Shown: positions 18,088-29,193, counted from the first letter of the stretch. The stretch is 64,000 bases of DNA from Massilia sp. IC2-477 (GCF_020707265.1 NZ_JAJFEQ010000008.1:62001-126000); one strand, 5' to 3'. Notes: generated by a model from the letters alone, not told the origin. Translations and numbers: made by a program.

Positions 18088-19269
18088 ATGCAACGACTCC
18101 TCACCACCATCCTCGCCTGCCTCGGCATGATCGGGGCCCTCGCGATCGATACCTATTTGCCGTCGATGCCGGCGATCGGCAACGAGTTCGGGGTGGGGCC
18201 GGTGGCGGTGCAGCAGACGCTCAGCGTGTTCCTGTTCTGCTTCGCGCTGATGATGCTGTTCTACGGGACCCTGTCCGATTCCTTCGGGCGCCGTCCGGTG
18301 ATCCTGGGGGCGCTGGTGCTGTACACGCTGGCTTCGATCGGCGCGGCGCTGGCGCCGACCTTCGGCTGGCTGCTGGCCTTTCGCGCGCTGCAGGGCATCT
18401 CGGCCGGCGCCGGCTCGGTGATCGGCCAGGCCATCGTGCAGGACCGCTTCTCCGGCGCCCAGGCGCAGAAGATGATGTCGCACATCATGATGGTGTTCGG
18501 CCTGGCGCCCGCGATCGCGCCGGTGCTGGGCGGCTGGCTGCACGTGACCTTCGGCTGGCGCGCGACCTTCGTGTTCCTGGCCCTGTTCGGCGCCGCCATG
18601 ATCCTGCTGGTGCTGCGCCTGCTGCCGGAAAGCCTGCCGCGCGAGAAGCGCCAGGTCTTCCACCCGGTGACGATCTCGCGCAACTACCTGATGGTGCTGC
18701 GCAATCCGCAGTTCGTGATGCTGTCGCTGGCGCTCGGCCTGGTGTTCGGCGGCCTGTCGCTGTATATCGGCTCCGCTGCCAACTTCGTGATGGAGATCCT
18801 GGGCCTGCCGGAGACGGCCTTTGCCTGGATGTTCATCCCGCTGATCGGCGGCATGGTGGTCGGTTCGGCCTGGGGCGGCAAGCGCGCCGCCAAGGCGCCG
18901 CCCGGCCGCCTGCTGTGGGTCGGCTACGGCGTGATGGCCGTGGCCTCGATCCTGAACGTCGGCTACAACGCCCTGTTCGCGGCCAGCGTGCCCTGGGCGG
19001 TGCTGCCGCTGGCGGTGTTCACTTTCGGTCTGGCAGTGGCAATGCCGGGCATCCAGCTGTCGGCGATGGGCCTGTTCCCGCACAACCGCGGCCTGGCCGC
19101 GTCGATGGTCGGTTTCATCCAGATGATGTCCTTCGCCCTGGTGTCGGGCCTGGTGGCGCCGCTGCTGTTCGGCAGCGCCTTCAAGCTGGCCTGCGGCGCG
19201 GCCCTGGGCTGCGTGCTGAGCTTCCTGATGTGGCGCCTCAGCCTGCGCTTCGCGAAACCGGCCGTCTGA
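18088..19269 (+). CDS. Bcr/CflA-type MFS drug exporter
   Basis: The 393-residue, 12-helix major facilitator has the DHA1 signature near the N-terminus (GALAIDTYLPSMPAIGNEFG) and the loop 2-3 motif GTLSDSFGRRPVILGALVLY. Members expel drugs, sulfonamides or small metabolites by proton antiport. The ATG at 18088 was chosen because AGAAGG precedes it and the first helix begins there; the frame is open 57 bases further upstream. The next gene begins 13 bp after its stop, so co-transcription is possible. Confidence 0.9.
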   Translation: MQRLLTTILACLGMIGALAIDTYLPSMPAIGNEFGVGPVAVQQTLSVFLFCFALMMLFYGTLSDSFGRRPVILGALVLYTLASIGAALAPTFGWLLAFRALQGISAGAGSVIGQAIVQDRFSGAQAQKMMSHIMMVFGLAPAIAPVLGGWLHVTFGWRATFVFLALFGAAMILLVLRLLPESLPREKRQVFHPVTISRNYLMVLRNPQFVMLSLALGLVFGGLSLYIGSAANFVMEILGLPETAFAWMFIPLIGGMVVGSAWGGKRAAKAPPGRLLWVGYGVMAVASILNVGYNALFAASVPWAVLPLAVFTFGLAVAMPGIQLSAMGLFPHNRGLAASMVGFIQMMSFALVSGLVAPLLFGSAFKLACGAALGCVLSFLMWRLSLRFAKPAV

Positions 19270-19282
19270 TGGCCGCGCAGGG

Positions 19283-20491
19283 ATGCGCTGGATGACGGCG
19301 CATCCCTTCTTCCTGCTGCTGCGCAGCCGGCGCGCCTGGTTCCGGCGCGAGTCCTTCGGTCTCTACCTGCGCTACGCCCACGTGCTCGGCGTGGTGGTGG
19401 CCCTGTGCGGCCCGATGCTGCTCGAGCGGCCGGAGCTGCCGGCCGAGCCGATCCTGCATTTCTGGCGCGAGCCCGGCAGCTTCGGCGCCAACGCCGCCTG
19501 GGCCGGCGCCTGGCTGGCCATTGTGGCGCTGTGGGCGCGCATCCACCGCGGTTTCATCGCCGGCGGCGCGCTGGCGGCGTATGCGCGCTCGCTGCCGCTG
19601 GACCGGAGTACGCTGAGGCAGGTCGATACGGCCATGCTGCTGGTGGGCCTACAGGTCTTCGTGGTGCCGGTCGCATTGACCATATGGCAGGTCGCAGCGC
19701 ACGGCGGCGGGGCGCCGTGGTTCATCTTGCGCGCGGTACTGCTCGCGCTACTGAGCCTTGGCGCGGCGCAGGCGGCCGCCATGCGACCGACGGCGCTGTC
19801 CCTGGCAATGCTGTGCGTCGGCTATGGTGTGCTGGCTGGGTGCGGCGTCTACGGCCCGTACGAGCCGCTGATGCTGGGACTGGCCTCGAGCGCCGTGCTG
19901 CTCGGACTGCGGAGTGCGCTGGCTGCCGATCCCGTGCCGCATGCACCGGGACGCGCACGCCGCGGCGGCGGCCCGCGCATCGGCGGCATGGCCTTCCTGC
20001 TCGCATGGCAGGCGAATGTGCTGGTGCGCGGCCACGCGCATGCCGCGCTGCCGCGCATCCTCCTGGCCGCCGCGCTGCAGGCGGCCTGCCTGTGGATGAT
20101 CTTCAGTGTCGGCAAGCTGGCGGAATCCTCGGCCTTCCTGAAGGTCGGCTGCTGGATGATCGCCGCGGTGCTGTCAGGACTCTTCCACGTGCTGTGGAGC
20201 GCCCGCACGCAGCTGGCCGAGTGGCTGCGCAGCCTGCCGTTCGGGGCACTGCGTGTGGCCGTGGCCGAACAGGGCTGCGTGCTCGGCCTGCATGCACTGA
20301 TCCTGGGCGCGGGCTACGCGGCCTGCCAGCTGCAGGGAAGCGCGGGCGACGTGGTCGCGGCGCAGCTGCTGCGGCACGGCGCCGGCAGCCTCGCCACCCT
20401 GGCGCTGCTCGGCGCCCCCATCATCCAGCGCCACAAGGACGGAGTCCTGCTCAAGTTCGTGGTGCTGGTCGCAACGTTCCTGATCCTGTGA
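19283..20491 (+). CDS. Probable ABC transporter membrane subunit, unknown substrate
   Basis: This 402-residue, strongly hydrophobic protein has about ten predicted helices and a basic N-terminus (LRSRRAWFRRESFGLYLRYAH). No family name can be given with certainty. The ATPase gene starts seven bases after its stop and lacks any other partner, so this is probably its permease, in the style of ABC-2 exporters whose membrane subunit is poorly conserved. The start at 19283 is the first ATG; a second lies nine bases later. Confidence 0.7.
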   Translation: MRWMTAHPFFLLLRSRRAWFRRESFGLYLRYAHVLGVVVALCGPMLLERPELPAEPILHFWREPGSFGANAAWAGAWLAIVALWARIHRGFIAGGALAAYARSLPLDRSTLRQVDTAMLLVGLQVFVVPVALTIWQVAAHGGGAPWFILRAVLLALLSLGAAQAAAMRPTALSLAMLCVGYGVLAGCGVYGPYEPLMLGLASSAVLLGLRSALAADPVPHAPGRARRGGGPRIGGMAFLLAWQANVLVRGHAHAALPRILLAAALQAACLWMIFSVGKLAESSAFLKVGCWMIAAVLSGLFHVLWSARTQLAEWLRSLPFGALRVAVAEQGCVLGLHALILGAGYAACQLQGSAGDVVAAQLLRHGAGSLATLALLGAPIIQRHKDGVLLKFVVLVATFLIL

Positions 20492-20498
20492 GAGACGC

Positions 20499-21149
20499 AT
20501 GCATCCTGTGACGAGCAAGTTGTTGGCGGTGGAGGGGCTTGGCATGGCCTTTTCCGGCCAGGCGCTGTTTTCCGACCTGTCATTCGGCTTCGGGCCTGGC
20601 GCGGTCGCGCTGATGGGGCCGAACGGCACCGGCAAGTCGACGCTGCTGTCGCTGCTGGCGGGCGTGGCGCCGCAGCAGAGTGGGCGCATCCTGGTGGGTG
20701 GCCACGACCTGGCCGGGGCGCCGCGCCGCGCGCGTGCGCTGCTGGCCTGGGTGCCGGACGAAGCGGCGGCCTACGACTTCATGACGGGCGACGAATTCCT
20801 GCGTTTTGTCCTGGCCCTGCGCGGCCAAGGCAAGGCGCCGGCGCTGCCCGGCCTGCTGGACGGACTGGGGCTGGCGCCGCACACGGGCAAGCGTTTCGGG
20901 ACGATGTCGCTGGGCACGCGCAAGAAATTCATGCTGGCCGCCGGCCTGGCCAGCGACGCCCTGGTCGTGCTGATGGATGAGCCGACCAACGGCATCGATG
21001 CCCAGGCCAAGGCATTCCTGCTGGAGGTCTTCAGGCGGGAAGGGGACAGGCGCCTGTTCTTCTTTTCGACCCACGACCAGGAGGCGGTCGCGGGATCGCG
21101 AGCGCAGGTGTTCGCGCTGCCAGGGGAGGAGGCGCGCAGCGCGGCGTGA
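20499..21149 (+). CDS. ABC transporter ATP-binding protein
   Basis: The 216-residue nucleotide-binding domain has Walker A GPNGTGKST (40-48), a variant signature MSLGTRKK in place of LSGGQ, Walker B VVLMDEPTNGID and the H-loop FSTHD. The SLG-type signature is typical of ABC-2 exporter ATPases. It is probably translationally coupled with the membrane protein upstream (seven-base gap). It converges with smpB, with nine bases between the stops. Confidence 0.9.
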   Translation: MHPVTSKLLAVEGLGMAFSGQALFSDLSFGFGPGAVALMGPNGTGKSTLLSLLAGVAPQQSGRILVGGHDLAGAPRRARALLAWVPDEAAAYDFMTGDEFLRFVLALRGQGKAPALPGLLDGLGLAPHTGKRFGTMSLGTRKKFMLAAGLASDALVVLMDEPTNGIDAQAKAFLLEVFRREGDRRLFFFSTHDQEAVAGSRAQVFALPGEEARSAA

Positions 21150-21158
21150 AGGAAGGGA

Positions 21159-21608
21159 TCAGCGGCGGTGGGTCTTCATGGCCGCGGCGACTTCGCGCTT
21201 GGCGTCGCGGTCCTTCTCGGTGGCGCGCTTGTCGTGCTGCTTCTTGCCCTTGGCCAGGCCGATTTCGCATTTCACGCGGCCGGCCTTGAAGTGCAGGTTG
21301 AGCGGCACCAGGGTGTAGCCGGCGCGCTCGACCTTGCCGACCAGCTTGTCCAGCTCTGCGCGGTGCAGCAGGAGCTTCCTGGTGCGCAGCGCTTCCGGGT
21401 GGCTGAAGGCAGAGGTCGTGTTCAGCGCGCTGACGTGGGCGCCGAACAGGAACAGCTCGCCGTTGCGCACGACCACATAGGCTTCCTTGATCTGCACCTT
21501 GCCGGCGCGGATGGCCTTGACTTCCCACCCTTCCAGCACGATGCCGGCCTCGTACCGGTCCTCGATGAAGTAGTCGAAAAATGCTTTTTTATTGTCTGCG
21601 ATACTCAT
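21159..21608 (-). CDS. smpB: SsrA-binding protein SmpB
   Basis: The 149-residue trans-translation factor binds tmRNA and brings it to stalled ribosomes. It shows the conserved start [20 protein letters not shown], the [17 protein letters not shown] segment, and a basic C-terminal tail ([19 protein letters not shown]) that enters the decoding channel. Length is typical. It diverges from ratA-rnfH, a conserved arrangement in beta- and gammaproteobacteria. Confidence 0.97.
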   Translation of the reverse strand: MSIADNKKAFFDYFIEDRYEAGIVLEGWEVKAIRAGKVQIKEAYVVVRNGELFLFGAHVSALNTTSAFSHPEALRTRKLLLHRAELDKLVGKVERAGYTLVPLNLHFKAGRVKCEIGLAKGKKQHDKRATEKDRDAKREVAAAMKTHRR

Positions 21609-21649
21609 GAAATAGCGAAAATCCGCGTCTCGGTTAAACTACTGCTGTG

Positions 21650-21675
21650 GCGCCAATGCAAAGATTGCATGGCGC
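21650..21675. repeat. Imperfect palindrome between smpB and ratA
   Basis: GCGCCAATGCAA and TTGCATGGCGC face each other with a one-base bulge, centred near 21662 in the divergent gap. It may be an operator or the foot of a leader hairpin. No factor can be assigned. Confidence 0.4.
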
Positions 21676-21715
21676 AAAATGCAACTCGTCCAACATCATA
21701 ACAAACGGTTGACCA

Positions 21716-22147
21716 ATGGCAGTAGTGCACAAATCAGTTTTTCTCGGGTATAGCACCGAGCAGATGTTCGACCTTGTCGCCAAGGTCGAAGACTATCCAA
21801 AATTCCTTCCGTGGTGCGGCGGCGTGAAAGTGCTCGAGCGCGGCGACGACAAGCTGGTGGCCAGCCTGCAAATCAATTTCCACGGCGTGAAGCAGAGCTT
21901 TACCACTTCCAACCACAACAACCGTCCGACCCAGATGAAGATGCACCTGGTCGACGGTCCCTTCAAGATGCTGGAAGGAACCTGGAACTTCAAGCCCCTG
22001 CGCGCCGACGCCTGCAAGATCGATTTCGACCTTCACTATGAGTTCTCCAGCATCATCCTGGAACAGATCATCGGCCCGGTGTTCGGCATGATCGCCAATA
22101 CCATGGTCGATTCCTTCAGCAAGCGTGCCGAGGCCATCTATGGCTGA
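21716..22147 (+). CDS. ratA: RatA/COQ10-type START domain protein
   Basis: The 143-residue, single-domain polyketide cyclase/START protein has the family start HKSVFLGYSTEQMFDLVAKVEDYPKFLPWC split here over residues 5-34, and it ends FSKRAEAIYG. E. coli RatA blocks 70S assembly in one report, while homologues bind ubiquinone and aid respiration. Which role applies here is not visible. It overlaps rnfH by eight bases and diverges from smpB. Confidence 0.93.
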   Translation: MAVVHKSVFLGYSTEQMFDLVAKVEDYPKFLPWCGGVKVLERGDDKLVASLQINFHGVKQSFTTSNHNNRPTQMKMHLVDGPFKMLEGTWNFKPLRADACKIDFDLHYEFSSIILEQIIGPVFGMIANTMVDSFSKRAEAIYG

Positions 22148-22457
22148 TCCGGCCGATGCGATGCTGCAGGTTTATGTCTGCTACGCCAAGGCTGGCGAGG
22201 AATTCCTGTGCCCGATGAAGGTCGTGCCCGGCACCACGATCGGCGCGGCCATCGAGATGAGCGGAGTCCTGGAAGCCTATCCGGACATTAACCTGAGCAC
22301 CCAGCCGGTCGGCATCTACGCCAAGAAAAAGACCCTGGACACGGTGCTGCGCGAGCGCGACCGCATTGAGATCTACCGGCCCCTCGTGGCCGATCCCAAG
22401 GATTCGCGCCGCAAGCGCGCAGCCAAGAAGGAAGGCGGCGCCCAGCCAGCTGCCTGA
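22140..22457 (+). CDS. rnfH: RnfH family ubiquitin-like protein
   Basis: The 105-residue protein has a ubiquitin/ThiS-like beta-grasp pattern (QVYVCYAKAGEEF, YAKKKTLDTVLRERDRIEIYRPL) and a basic C-terminal tail. The conserved IEIYRPLVADPKDSRRKRA segment is diagnostic for the family (formerly RatB). The ATG at 22140 overlaps the end of ratA by eight bases, so the two are coupled. The function is uncertain, despite association with rnf genes in some species. Confidence 0.9.
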   Translation: MADPADAMLQVYVCYAKAGEEFLCPMKVVPGTTIGAAIEMSGVLEAYPDINLSTQPVGIYAKKKTLDTVLRERDRIEIYRPLVADPKDSRRKRAAKKEGGAQPAA

Positions 22458-22509
22458 GTTTTGCTAAGTGGTAAAAATTCCACTGCGCAATAAGGATTGC
22501 CCGCTTCAG

Positions 22510-22525
22510 GGTATCATGTGATACC
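22510..22525. promoter_or_regulatory. Short palindrome upstream of the diguanylate cyclase
   Basis: GGTATCATGTGATACC has perfect 7-bp arms around TG and lies 72 bp before the cyclase ATG. No T-run follows. It could be an operator for a dimeric regulator. Confidence 0.3.
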
Positions 22526-22597
22526 TCGACGCCCGGCAGCCGGATTTGCCTTGCCTGCGTAGCGAGGCCGCTACCTTGTCCGCTGCCCGTTTCCCCC

Positions 22598-23758
22598 ATG
22601 CTGAGCACCCTGAGTCTGTTGTTGGTCACCACCGCGCTGTCGGTCGTCATGCTGCTGGTGCTGTCTTCGCTCGCCGGCAGCAAGGTCGAGGGCATCCGCG
22701 AATGGGGGCAGGCCAACGGCCTGGCGGTGGTCGCGCTGCTGCTGTTTGCGTCGCGCGGCGTACTGCCGGACCTGTTGAGCATTGAGGCCGCGAACGCGAT
22801 CTTTCTCCTCACCATCGCTTTGATGTTCGCAGGATTCCGCCGCCACCTGGGACTACCAGTCCCCTGGCGCCTCCTCGCGATCGGCGGGCTGGCCTCCTTT
22901 GCCGGGGTGGTGCTGTTCCACTACGGTCCTGAGTCGACCTCGCTGCGGATTACCTCGGTATCGGTTTTCCACGGCGCGGCCTGCTTCGGCATCGCGGCCA
23001 GCCTGCCCCATGCCCAGGGCCGCCTGCGCTACCCTTACGCTTTTACCCGCACAGCGGCCTTCCTGCTGGGACTGGCCCACGGCGTGCGCGGCATCTTCTA
23101 TCTGGCGGATGCCATCGAACCGGTGAGCTTCATTGCGCCCGGCACGGCCAATCTGATCTTCTTCGCCCTCGGCACCCTGGCGCTGCCGGCCCTGACGCTG
23201 GGGGCGGTGATGATGTCGAATGCGCGCGTGCTGTCCGACACCGCCTACGCCGCCGACCACGACCACCTCACCGGCGCGCCTTCGCGCCGCGCCTTCTTCG
23301 AGGCGGCCGAGCGCGAGCTGGCACGGGCCCGGCGCCACCACAGCGGACTCGGCCTGCTGCTGGTCGATGCCGACCACTTCAAGCGCATCAACGACACCCA
23401 TGGACACGCGACCGGCGACCAGGTGCTGCGCGACCTGGTGCATCGCACCCAGGACGTGATCCGCAAGGTCGATTACTTCGCGCGCCTCGGCGGCGAAGAA
23501 TTCGGCGTACTGCTGCCGGACGCGACGGGAGAGACGGCGCTGGCGGTGGCGGAGCGCCTGCGCAGCGCGCTCGACCGCTCGGCGCAGACCGGCGCGGCCT
23601 ACACGGTCAGTATCGGCCTGGCAATGCTGGAAGAGGGCGAGGATGTCGCTAGCCTGATGGGCCGTGCGGACGCAGCCCTGTATGCGGCGAAGGAGGGCGG
23701 ACGCAACCGTGTGGAGTGTGCGTCCGCGCGCACCGGCGCTTCAGTCGGCGGGGCTTAG
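22598..23758 (+). CDS. Membrane diguanylate cyclase (GGDEF)
   Basis: The 386-residue protein has about seven N-terminal membrane helices (residues 1-205) and a cytoplasmic GGDEF domain. The active-site motif GGEEF is at 298-302. The inhibitory I-site RKVD at 289-292 stands five residues before it, so product feedback is expected. The substrate-site segment DADHFKRINDTHGHATGDQVL is intact over about residues 259-279. It should make cyclic di-GMP in response to a membrane or extracellular signal sensed by the helix bundle. It converges with the DUF4124 gene, with a four-base overlap of stops. Confidence 0.93.
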   Translation: MLSTLSLLLVTTALSVVMLLVLSSLAGSKVEGIREWGQANGLAVVALLLFASRGVLPDLLSIEAANAIFLLTIALMFAGFRRHLGLPVPWRLLAIGGLASFAGVVLFHYGPESTSLRITSVSVFHGAACFGIAASLPHAQGRLRYPYAFTRTAAFLLGLAHGVRGIFYLADAIEPVSFIAPGTANLIFFALGTLALPALTLGAVMMSNARVLSDTAYAADHDHLTGAPSRRAFFEAAERELARARRHHSGLGLLLVDADHFKRINDTHGHATGDQVLRDLVHRTQDVIRKVDYFARLGGEEFGVLLPDATGETALAVAERLRSALDRSAQTGAAYTVSIGLAMLEEGEDVASLMGRADAALYAAKEGGRNRVECASARTGASVGGA

Positions 23759-24252
23759 CGGCACTCCGCCAGGATCCTGTTGGCGCGCGCCAGCTGTTCG
23801 GCGCGCTCCTGGTCGCTGGCGAAACTGCGCTCGCCATTGGCGTTGACGCGGGAAATACGGATGCCCGATTCCACCTGGGCGCGCGCCTGGCGCGCGGCAT
23901 CGCAGCGCTCGCCGTCGTCGCGCCGGCGCTGGGCTTCCACCAGCTCTTTCTTTTCCTGTTCTTCCCTTGCTTTCGTGCGTTTGAGATAGTCCCTTTCGCG
24001 CTGAGCCAGGTCGGGCAATTCCTTGGCTATTCCAGGTGTCGCGGCGGCCGGAGCGGGCGCCGCCTGCGGTGCCGGCAGCCGGCCCGGCGCCTTCAGGATC
24101 TTGTGCTGCGGCGTGGACGGTGGGGGAGGGCGGTCGGAGAACTGGCGCACGCCATTCTCGCCGATCCAGGAATACTGGGCATGGGCCAAGGTGCTGCCAA
24201 GGAGCAGGGCACAGGCGGAAAACAGGCGAAGGGGTGCGGTCTGGTGCGGCAT
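23755..24252 (-). CDS. DUF4124 domain-containing periplasmic protein
   Basis: The 165-residue protein has a signal peptide (LFSACALLLGSTLAHA, cleavage before QYSW). A short DUF4124 domain (YSWIGENGVRQFSDRPPP) follows, then a proline/alanine-rich linker and a charged coiled coil (about 95-150). Such proteins are common in betaproteobacteria and their function is unknown. The ATG at 24252 was chosen because AAGGA and the signal peptide fit it; a longer frame begins 36 bases upstream. It shares the upstream gap with guaB. Confidence 0.82.
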   Translation of the reverse strand: MPHQTAPLRLFSACALLLGSTLAHAQYSWIGENGVRQFSDRPPPPSTPQHKILKAPGRLPAPQAAPAPAAATPGIAKELPDLAQRERDYLKRTKAREEQEKKELVEAQRRRDDGERCDAARQARAQVESGIRISRVNANGERSFASDQERAEQLARANRILAECR

Positions 24253-24346
24253 AAAAGTTTTCCTTAAGTAACAGTCGGATTTCGCCATGCTTCAGTCCGG
24301 CTGTCAATCGCGGACTCTTCCCTACGGCCATTTTTTCGGCATGGCT

Positions 24347-24375
24347 GCGACAGTCGTTTGTACTTTCTGTATAAT
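24347..24375 (+). promoter_or_regulatory. guaB promoter
   Basis: GCGACA (24347-24352), a 17-base spacer and a perfect TATAAT (24370-24375) lie 27 bp before the guaB ATG. Confidence 0.6.
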
Positions 24376-24393
24376 TCACTTTTGCGCCTATAG

Positions 24394-25863
<1,470 letters not shown>

Positions 25864-25873
25864 CGCATCCATG

Positions 25874-25899
25874 AAACGCGGCCCGAGGGCCGCGTTTTC
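25874..25899 (+). terminator. Terminator between guaB and guaA
   Basis: AAACGCGGCCC (25874-25884) and GGGCCGCGTTT (25887-25897) form a strong stem followed by TTTT. It should reduce read-through from guaB into guaA. Confidence 0.75.
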
Positions 25900-25935
25900 G
25901 TATGACCCCGATTCTGACTACTGTTGCCTCTCCAC

Positions 25936-27546
25936 ATGCATTCTAAAATCCTCATCCTCGATTTCGGTTCCCAGGTTACCCAGCTGATCGCCCGTCGCGT
26001 GCGCGATGCCGGCGTGTTTTCGGAAGTCTATCCGTATGACGTCAGCGACGAATTCGTGCGCAACTACGGCGCCTCCGGCATCATCCTGTCGGGCAGCCAT
26101 AACTCCACCCTGGAGGGCGATTCGCCGCGCGCGCCGCAGGCCGCGTTCGAAGCCGGCGTGCCGGTGCTGGGCATCTGCTACGGCATGCAGACCATGGCCG
26201 CCCAGCTCGGCGGCAAGGTCGAGAACGGCAAGGTACGCGAGTTCGGCTACGCCGAAGTGCGCGCTCGCGGCCATACGGCCCTGCTGAACGGCATCAACGA
26301 TTTCGTCACCGATGAAGGCCACGGCATGCTGCGCGTGTGGATGAGCCACGGCGACAAGGTGCTGGACATGCCGCCGGGCTTCAAGCTGATGGGCTCGACC
26401 GACAGCTGCCCGATCGCCGCCATGGCCGACGAGGAGCGCCGCTTCTACGCGCTGCAGTTCCACCCGGAAGTGACCCACACCTCGCAAGGGGAGGCCATCA
26501 TCGGCCGTTTCGTGCACGAGATCTGCGGCTGCAAGTCGGACTGGAACATGCCGGACTACATCGGCGAAGCGGTGCAGAAGATCCGCGAACAGGTCGGCAC
26601 CGATGAGGTGATCCTGGGCCTGTCCGGCGGCGTCGACTCGAGCGTGGCAGCGGCACTGATCCACCGCGCCATCGGCGACCAGCTGACTTGCGTGTTCGTC
26701 GACCACGGCCTGCTGCGCAAGGACGAGGGCAAGATGGTCATGGACATGTTCTCGAAGAACCTGGGCGTCAAGGTGCTGCGCATCGATGCCGAAGACCAGT
26801 TCATGGGCCACCTGGCCGGCGTGACCGATCCGGAGCAGAAGCGCAAGATCATCGGCCGCGAGTTCGTGGAAGTGTTCCAGGTCGAAGCCGGCAAGCTGAC
26901 CAATGCGAAGTGGCTGGCGCAGGGCACGATCTACCCGGACGTGATCGAATCGGCCGGGAAGGGCAAGAAGGGCCAGACCATCAAGAGCCACCACAACGTG
27001 GGCGGCCTGCCGGAGACCCTGAACCTGAAACTGCTGGAGCCGCTGCGCGAGCTGTTCAAGGATGAAGTCCGCAAGCTGGGCGTCGCGCTGGGCCTGCCGC
27101 ACGACATGGTGTACCGCCACCCGTTCCCGGGCCCGGGCCTGGGCGTGCGCATCCTGGGGGAGGTGAAGAAGGAGTACGCCGACCTGCTGCGCGAAGCGGA
27201 CGCCATCTTCATCGAAGAGCTGCGCAATACGCCGTTCGAGCTGCCAGCCGTGGCGGGCATTGATCCCGGCAAGGCGCCGGTTAACTGGTACGAAGCGACC
27301 AGCCAGGCGTTTGCCGTGTTCCTGCCGGTGAAGTCGGTAGGGGTGATGGGCGATGGCCGCACCTACGAATACGTGGTGGCGCTGCGGGCAGTGCAGACGC
27401 TGGACTTCATGACGGCGCAGTGGGCGCATCTGCCGCACTCGCTGCTGGGGAAGGTGTCGAACCGCATCATCAATGAGGTGCGCGGATTGAACCGGGTGGT
27501 GTACGACATTTCAGGGAAACCTCCGGCGACCATCGAATGGGAGTGA
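25936..27546 (+). CDS. guaA: GMP synthase (glutamine-hydrolysing)
   Basis: The 536-residue enzyme converts XMP, ATP and glutamine to GMP. It has an N-terminal class I amidotransferase domain with Cys81 in GICYGMQ and the HPEV histidine. The ATP pyrophosphatase domain has the PP-loop SGGVDS (230-235), and the dimerisation domain ends TIEWE. The ATG at 25936 gives the conserved start [20 protein letters not shown]; a TTG 12 bases earlier is less likely. It follows guaB after a terminator, so it may have its own promoter as well as read-through. Confidence 0.98.
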   Translation: MHSKILILDFGSQVTQLIARRVRDAGVFSEVYPYDVSDEFVRNYGASGIILSGSHNSTLEGDSPRAPQAAFEAGVPVLGICYGMQTMAAQLGGKVENGKVREFGYAEVRARGHTALLNGINDFVTDEGHGMLRVWMSHGDKVLDMPPGFKLMGSTDSCPIAAMADEERRFYALQFHPEVTHTSQGEAIIGRFVHEICGCKSDWNMPDYIGEAVQKIREQVGTDEVILGLSGGVDSSVAAALIHRAIGDQLTCVFVDHGLLRKDEGKMVMDMFSKNLGVKVLRIDAEDQFMGHLAGVTDPEQKRKIIGREFVEVFQVEAGKLTNAKWLAQGTIYPDVIESAGKGKKGQTIKSHHNVGGLPETLNLKLLEPLRELFKDEVRKLGVALGLPHDMVYRHPFPGPGLGVRILGEVKKEYADLLREADAIFIEELRNTPFELPAVAGIDPGKAPVNWYEATSQAFAVFLPVKSVGVMGDGRTYEYVVALRAVQTLDFMTAQWAHLPHSLLGKVSNRIINEVRGLNRVVYDISGKPPATIEWE

Positions 27547-27586
27547 GCGGAGTAAAAGCCCAGCTCTGACTGTCAAGCAATCAGCT

Positions 27587-27627
27587 AAGCCGTTGATCAT
27601 TCGATTTGAATGATCAACGGCTTTTTT
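27587..27627 (+). terminator. guaA terminator
   Basis: Perfect 16-bp arms (27587-27602 and 27608-27623) around a five-base loop are followed by a run of T. The symmetric stem could act in both directions. Confidence 0.9.
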
Positions 27628-27959
27628 GTTTTTGCATAATTTCAAATTCCAAAAAATGTAACTAACCCACTGGATCTTATTCTGCGGACAGATACCTCAA
27701 CGCTAACAACCACAAACAAGTCAACACTGCTTCACCATGGCTTCCAAGAAAGGGGGGCAGGTCGACGGCGTCAAGCGTTCGCGGGCACTAGAGCACTCAA
27801 CCGTGCTATGTTGATTTGGTAACGTCTTGAACTAGACCAGGCCCAGGGTTATTGCCTGTTGGTAGACGGTAGCGAGGTGGCGGTGGACATTCCGGCCCGC
27901 GCCCTTCAAACTGTCGTAGGTTGATTTCTTTGCCATAACAGCGTCAATCGAGGGAGAGT
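27628..27959. other. Gene-poor gap with a possible gene remnant
   Basis: This 330-base stretch is AT-richer than its flanks. Positions 27823-27924 hold a stop-bounded frame of 33 codons with a protein-like end (DQAQGYCLLVDGSEVAVDIP), but no start or family is recognised, which suggests a decayed gene. A 25-codon ATG frame around 27737-27814 has no support. The last 10 bases are the AGGGAGAG ribosome site of the LacI gene. Confidence 0.4.
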
Positions 27960-29015
27960 GTGCCGACAATTAAGGATGTGGCCCGCATGGCCGGGGTAGG
28001 GACGGGGACCGCGTCGCGCGTGGTGCGCGGCAAGGGCTCGGTCTCGCCCGACAAGCTGAAGCGGGTGAAGCAAGCCATCGACGCGCTAGGCTACCGGCCG
28101 TCGCACACGGCGCGTTCGCTGTTGTACGGCAGCTCGCGCATGATCGGCGTGTACATCCCGATGCTGGCGGGGACCTTTTATACCGCCATCCTGAAGATCA
28201 TCGACGCCGAACTGCGCGCCGCCGGACTGCACATGATGATCGGCTTCGGCACCGGCAAGGGCGAACCCAGGAAGGAAGCGATCGAAGGCGTGAGCCTTCT
28301 AATCGAGCGCGGCTGCGACGGCGTGATCGTGCTGACCAGCCCCCTGCAGGAAGAAGACCTGGCCCTGTTCGGCGAGCGGCGCAAGCGCCTGGTGGCGCTG
28401 AACTACGCCTTCGAGAGCATCCCCGAGCAGTGTTTTACGGTGGACCACGTGCTGGGAGGACGCCTCGCAGCGCGCGCGCTGCTCGAGCAGGGACACCGTG
28501 CCATCGCGGTACTGGCGGGGCCGTGGACGGTACAGGACAACGTCGAGCGCATCGAAGGCTTCATGTGCGAGCTGGAAAACGCCGGCATCGATACCGGCGC
28601 CATGTGGGTGACCGAACACGATTTTTCTTCGAGCGCGGGCTGGTCGGCCGCGCATGAACTCCTCGCGTCCGGGACGCATTTCACGGCCCTGTTCTGCGCC
28701 AACGACGAAATGGCCCTGGGTGCGATTTCGTGTTTCTATGAAGCGGGCATCCACGTGCCACGCGACGTGTCGGTAATCGGCTACGACGACGCGCCCAGCG
28801 CCGCGTATGCCGCGCCGCCCTTGACGTCGGTGCGCATTCCTTGGCGCGAGATGACGGCCAGCGGCGTCGCCGAACTGCTCAACCTGTGCGATGGCGGCCG
28901 CCGGCCGGTGGTGCGCAGTTTTCCCGTCAGCGTGACGATGCGGGCCTCGCTTACCAAGCCCGGGGCGGGCGTCGGGCGCCCGGCGAATGTCCCCAAACGC
29001 CGGCAGCCGGCATAA
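27960..29015 (+). CDS. LacI family transcriptional regulator
   Basis: The 351-residue repressor has the N-terminal LacI helix-turn-helix and hinge (TIKDVARMAGVGTGTASRVV, then PSHTARSLLYGSSRMIGV) and a periplasmic-binding-protein-like sensor domain (about 65-335). It uses a GTG start with a good AGGGAGAG site nine bases upstream. No sugar gene is adjacent, so its target and inducer are unknown. It may serve a distant locus or be left over from an accessory cluster; a gene remnant lies directly upstream. Confidence 0.9.
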   Translation: MPTIKDVARMAGVGTGTASRVVRGKGSVSPDKLKRVKQAIDALGYRPSHTARSLLYGSSRMIGVYIPMLAGTFYTAILKIIDAELRAAGLHMMIGFGTGKGEPRKEAIEGVSLLIERGCDGVIVLTSPLQEEDLALFGERRKRLVALNYAFESIPEQCFTVDHVLGGRLAARALLEQGHRAIAVLAGPWTVQDNVERIEGFMCELENAGIDTGAMWVTEHDFSSSAGWSAAHELLASGTHFTALFCANDEMALGAISCFYEAGIHVPRDVSVIGYDDAPSAAYAAPPLTSVRIPWREMTASGVAELLNLCDGGRRPVVRSFPVSVTMRASLTKPGAGVGRPANVPKRRQPA

Positions 29016-29193
29016 GCAGCGGATTACGGCAGGCGCAAGTGCGAGCGCGTTGAAACAATGCACCATGCGGCGAAGGGCTACTCTGGCGTCCTGGTCTCGA
29101 GTATTTGCTAAGATAGGCATTTGACGCATCGACAAGCTGCTACGCAAGGCGCGCTTTTTCTTGAGCGCAGCGAGCACACGTCGTATTCCCGTA

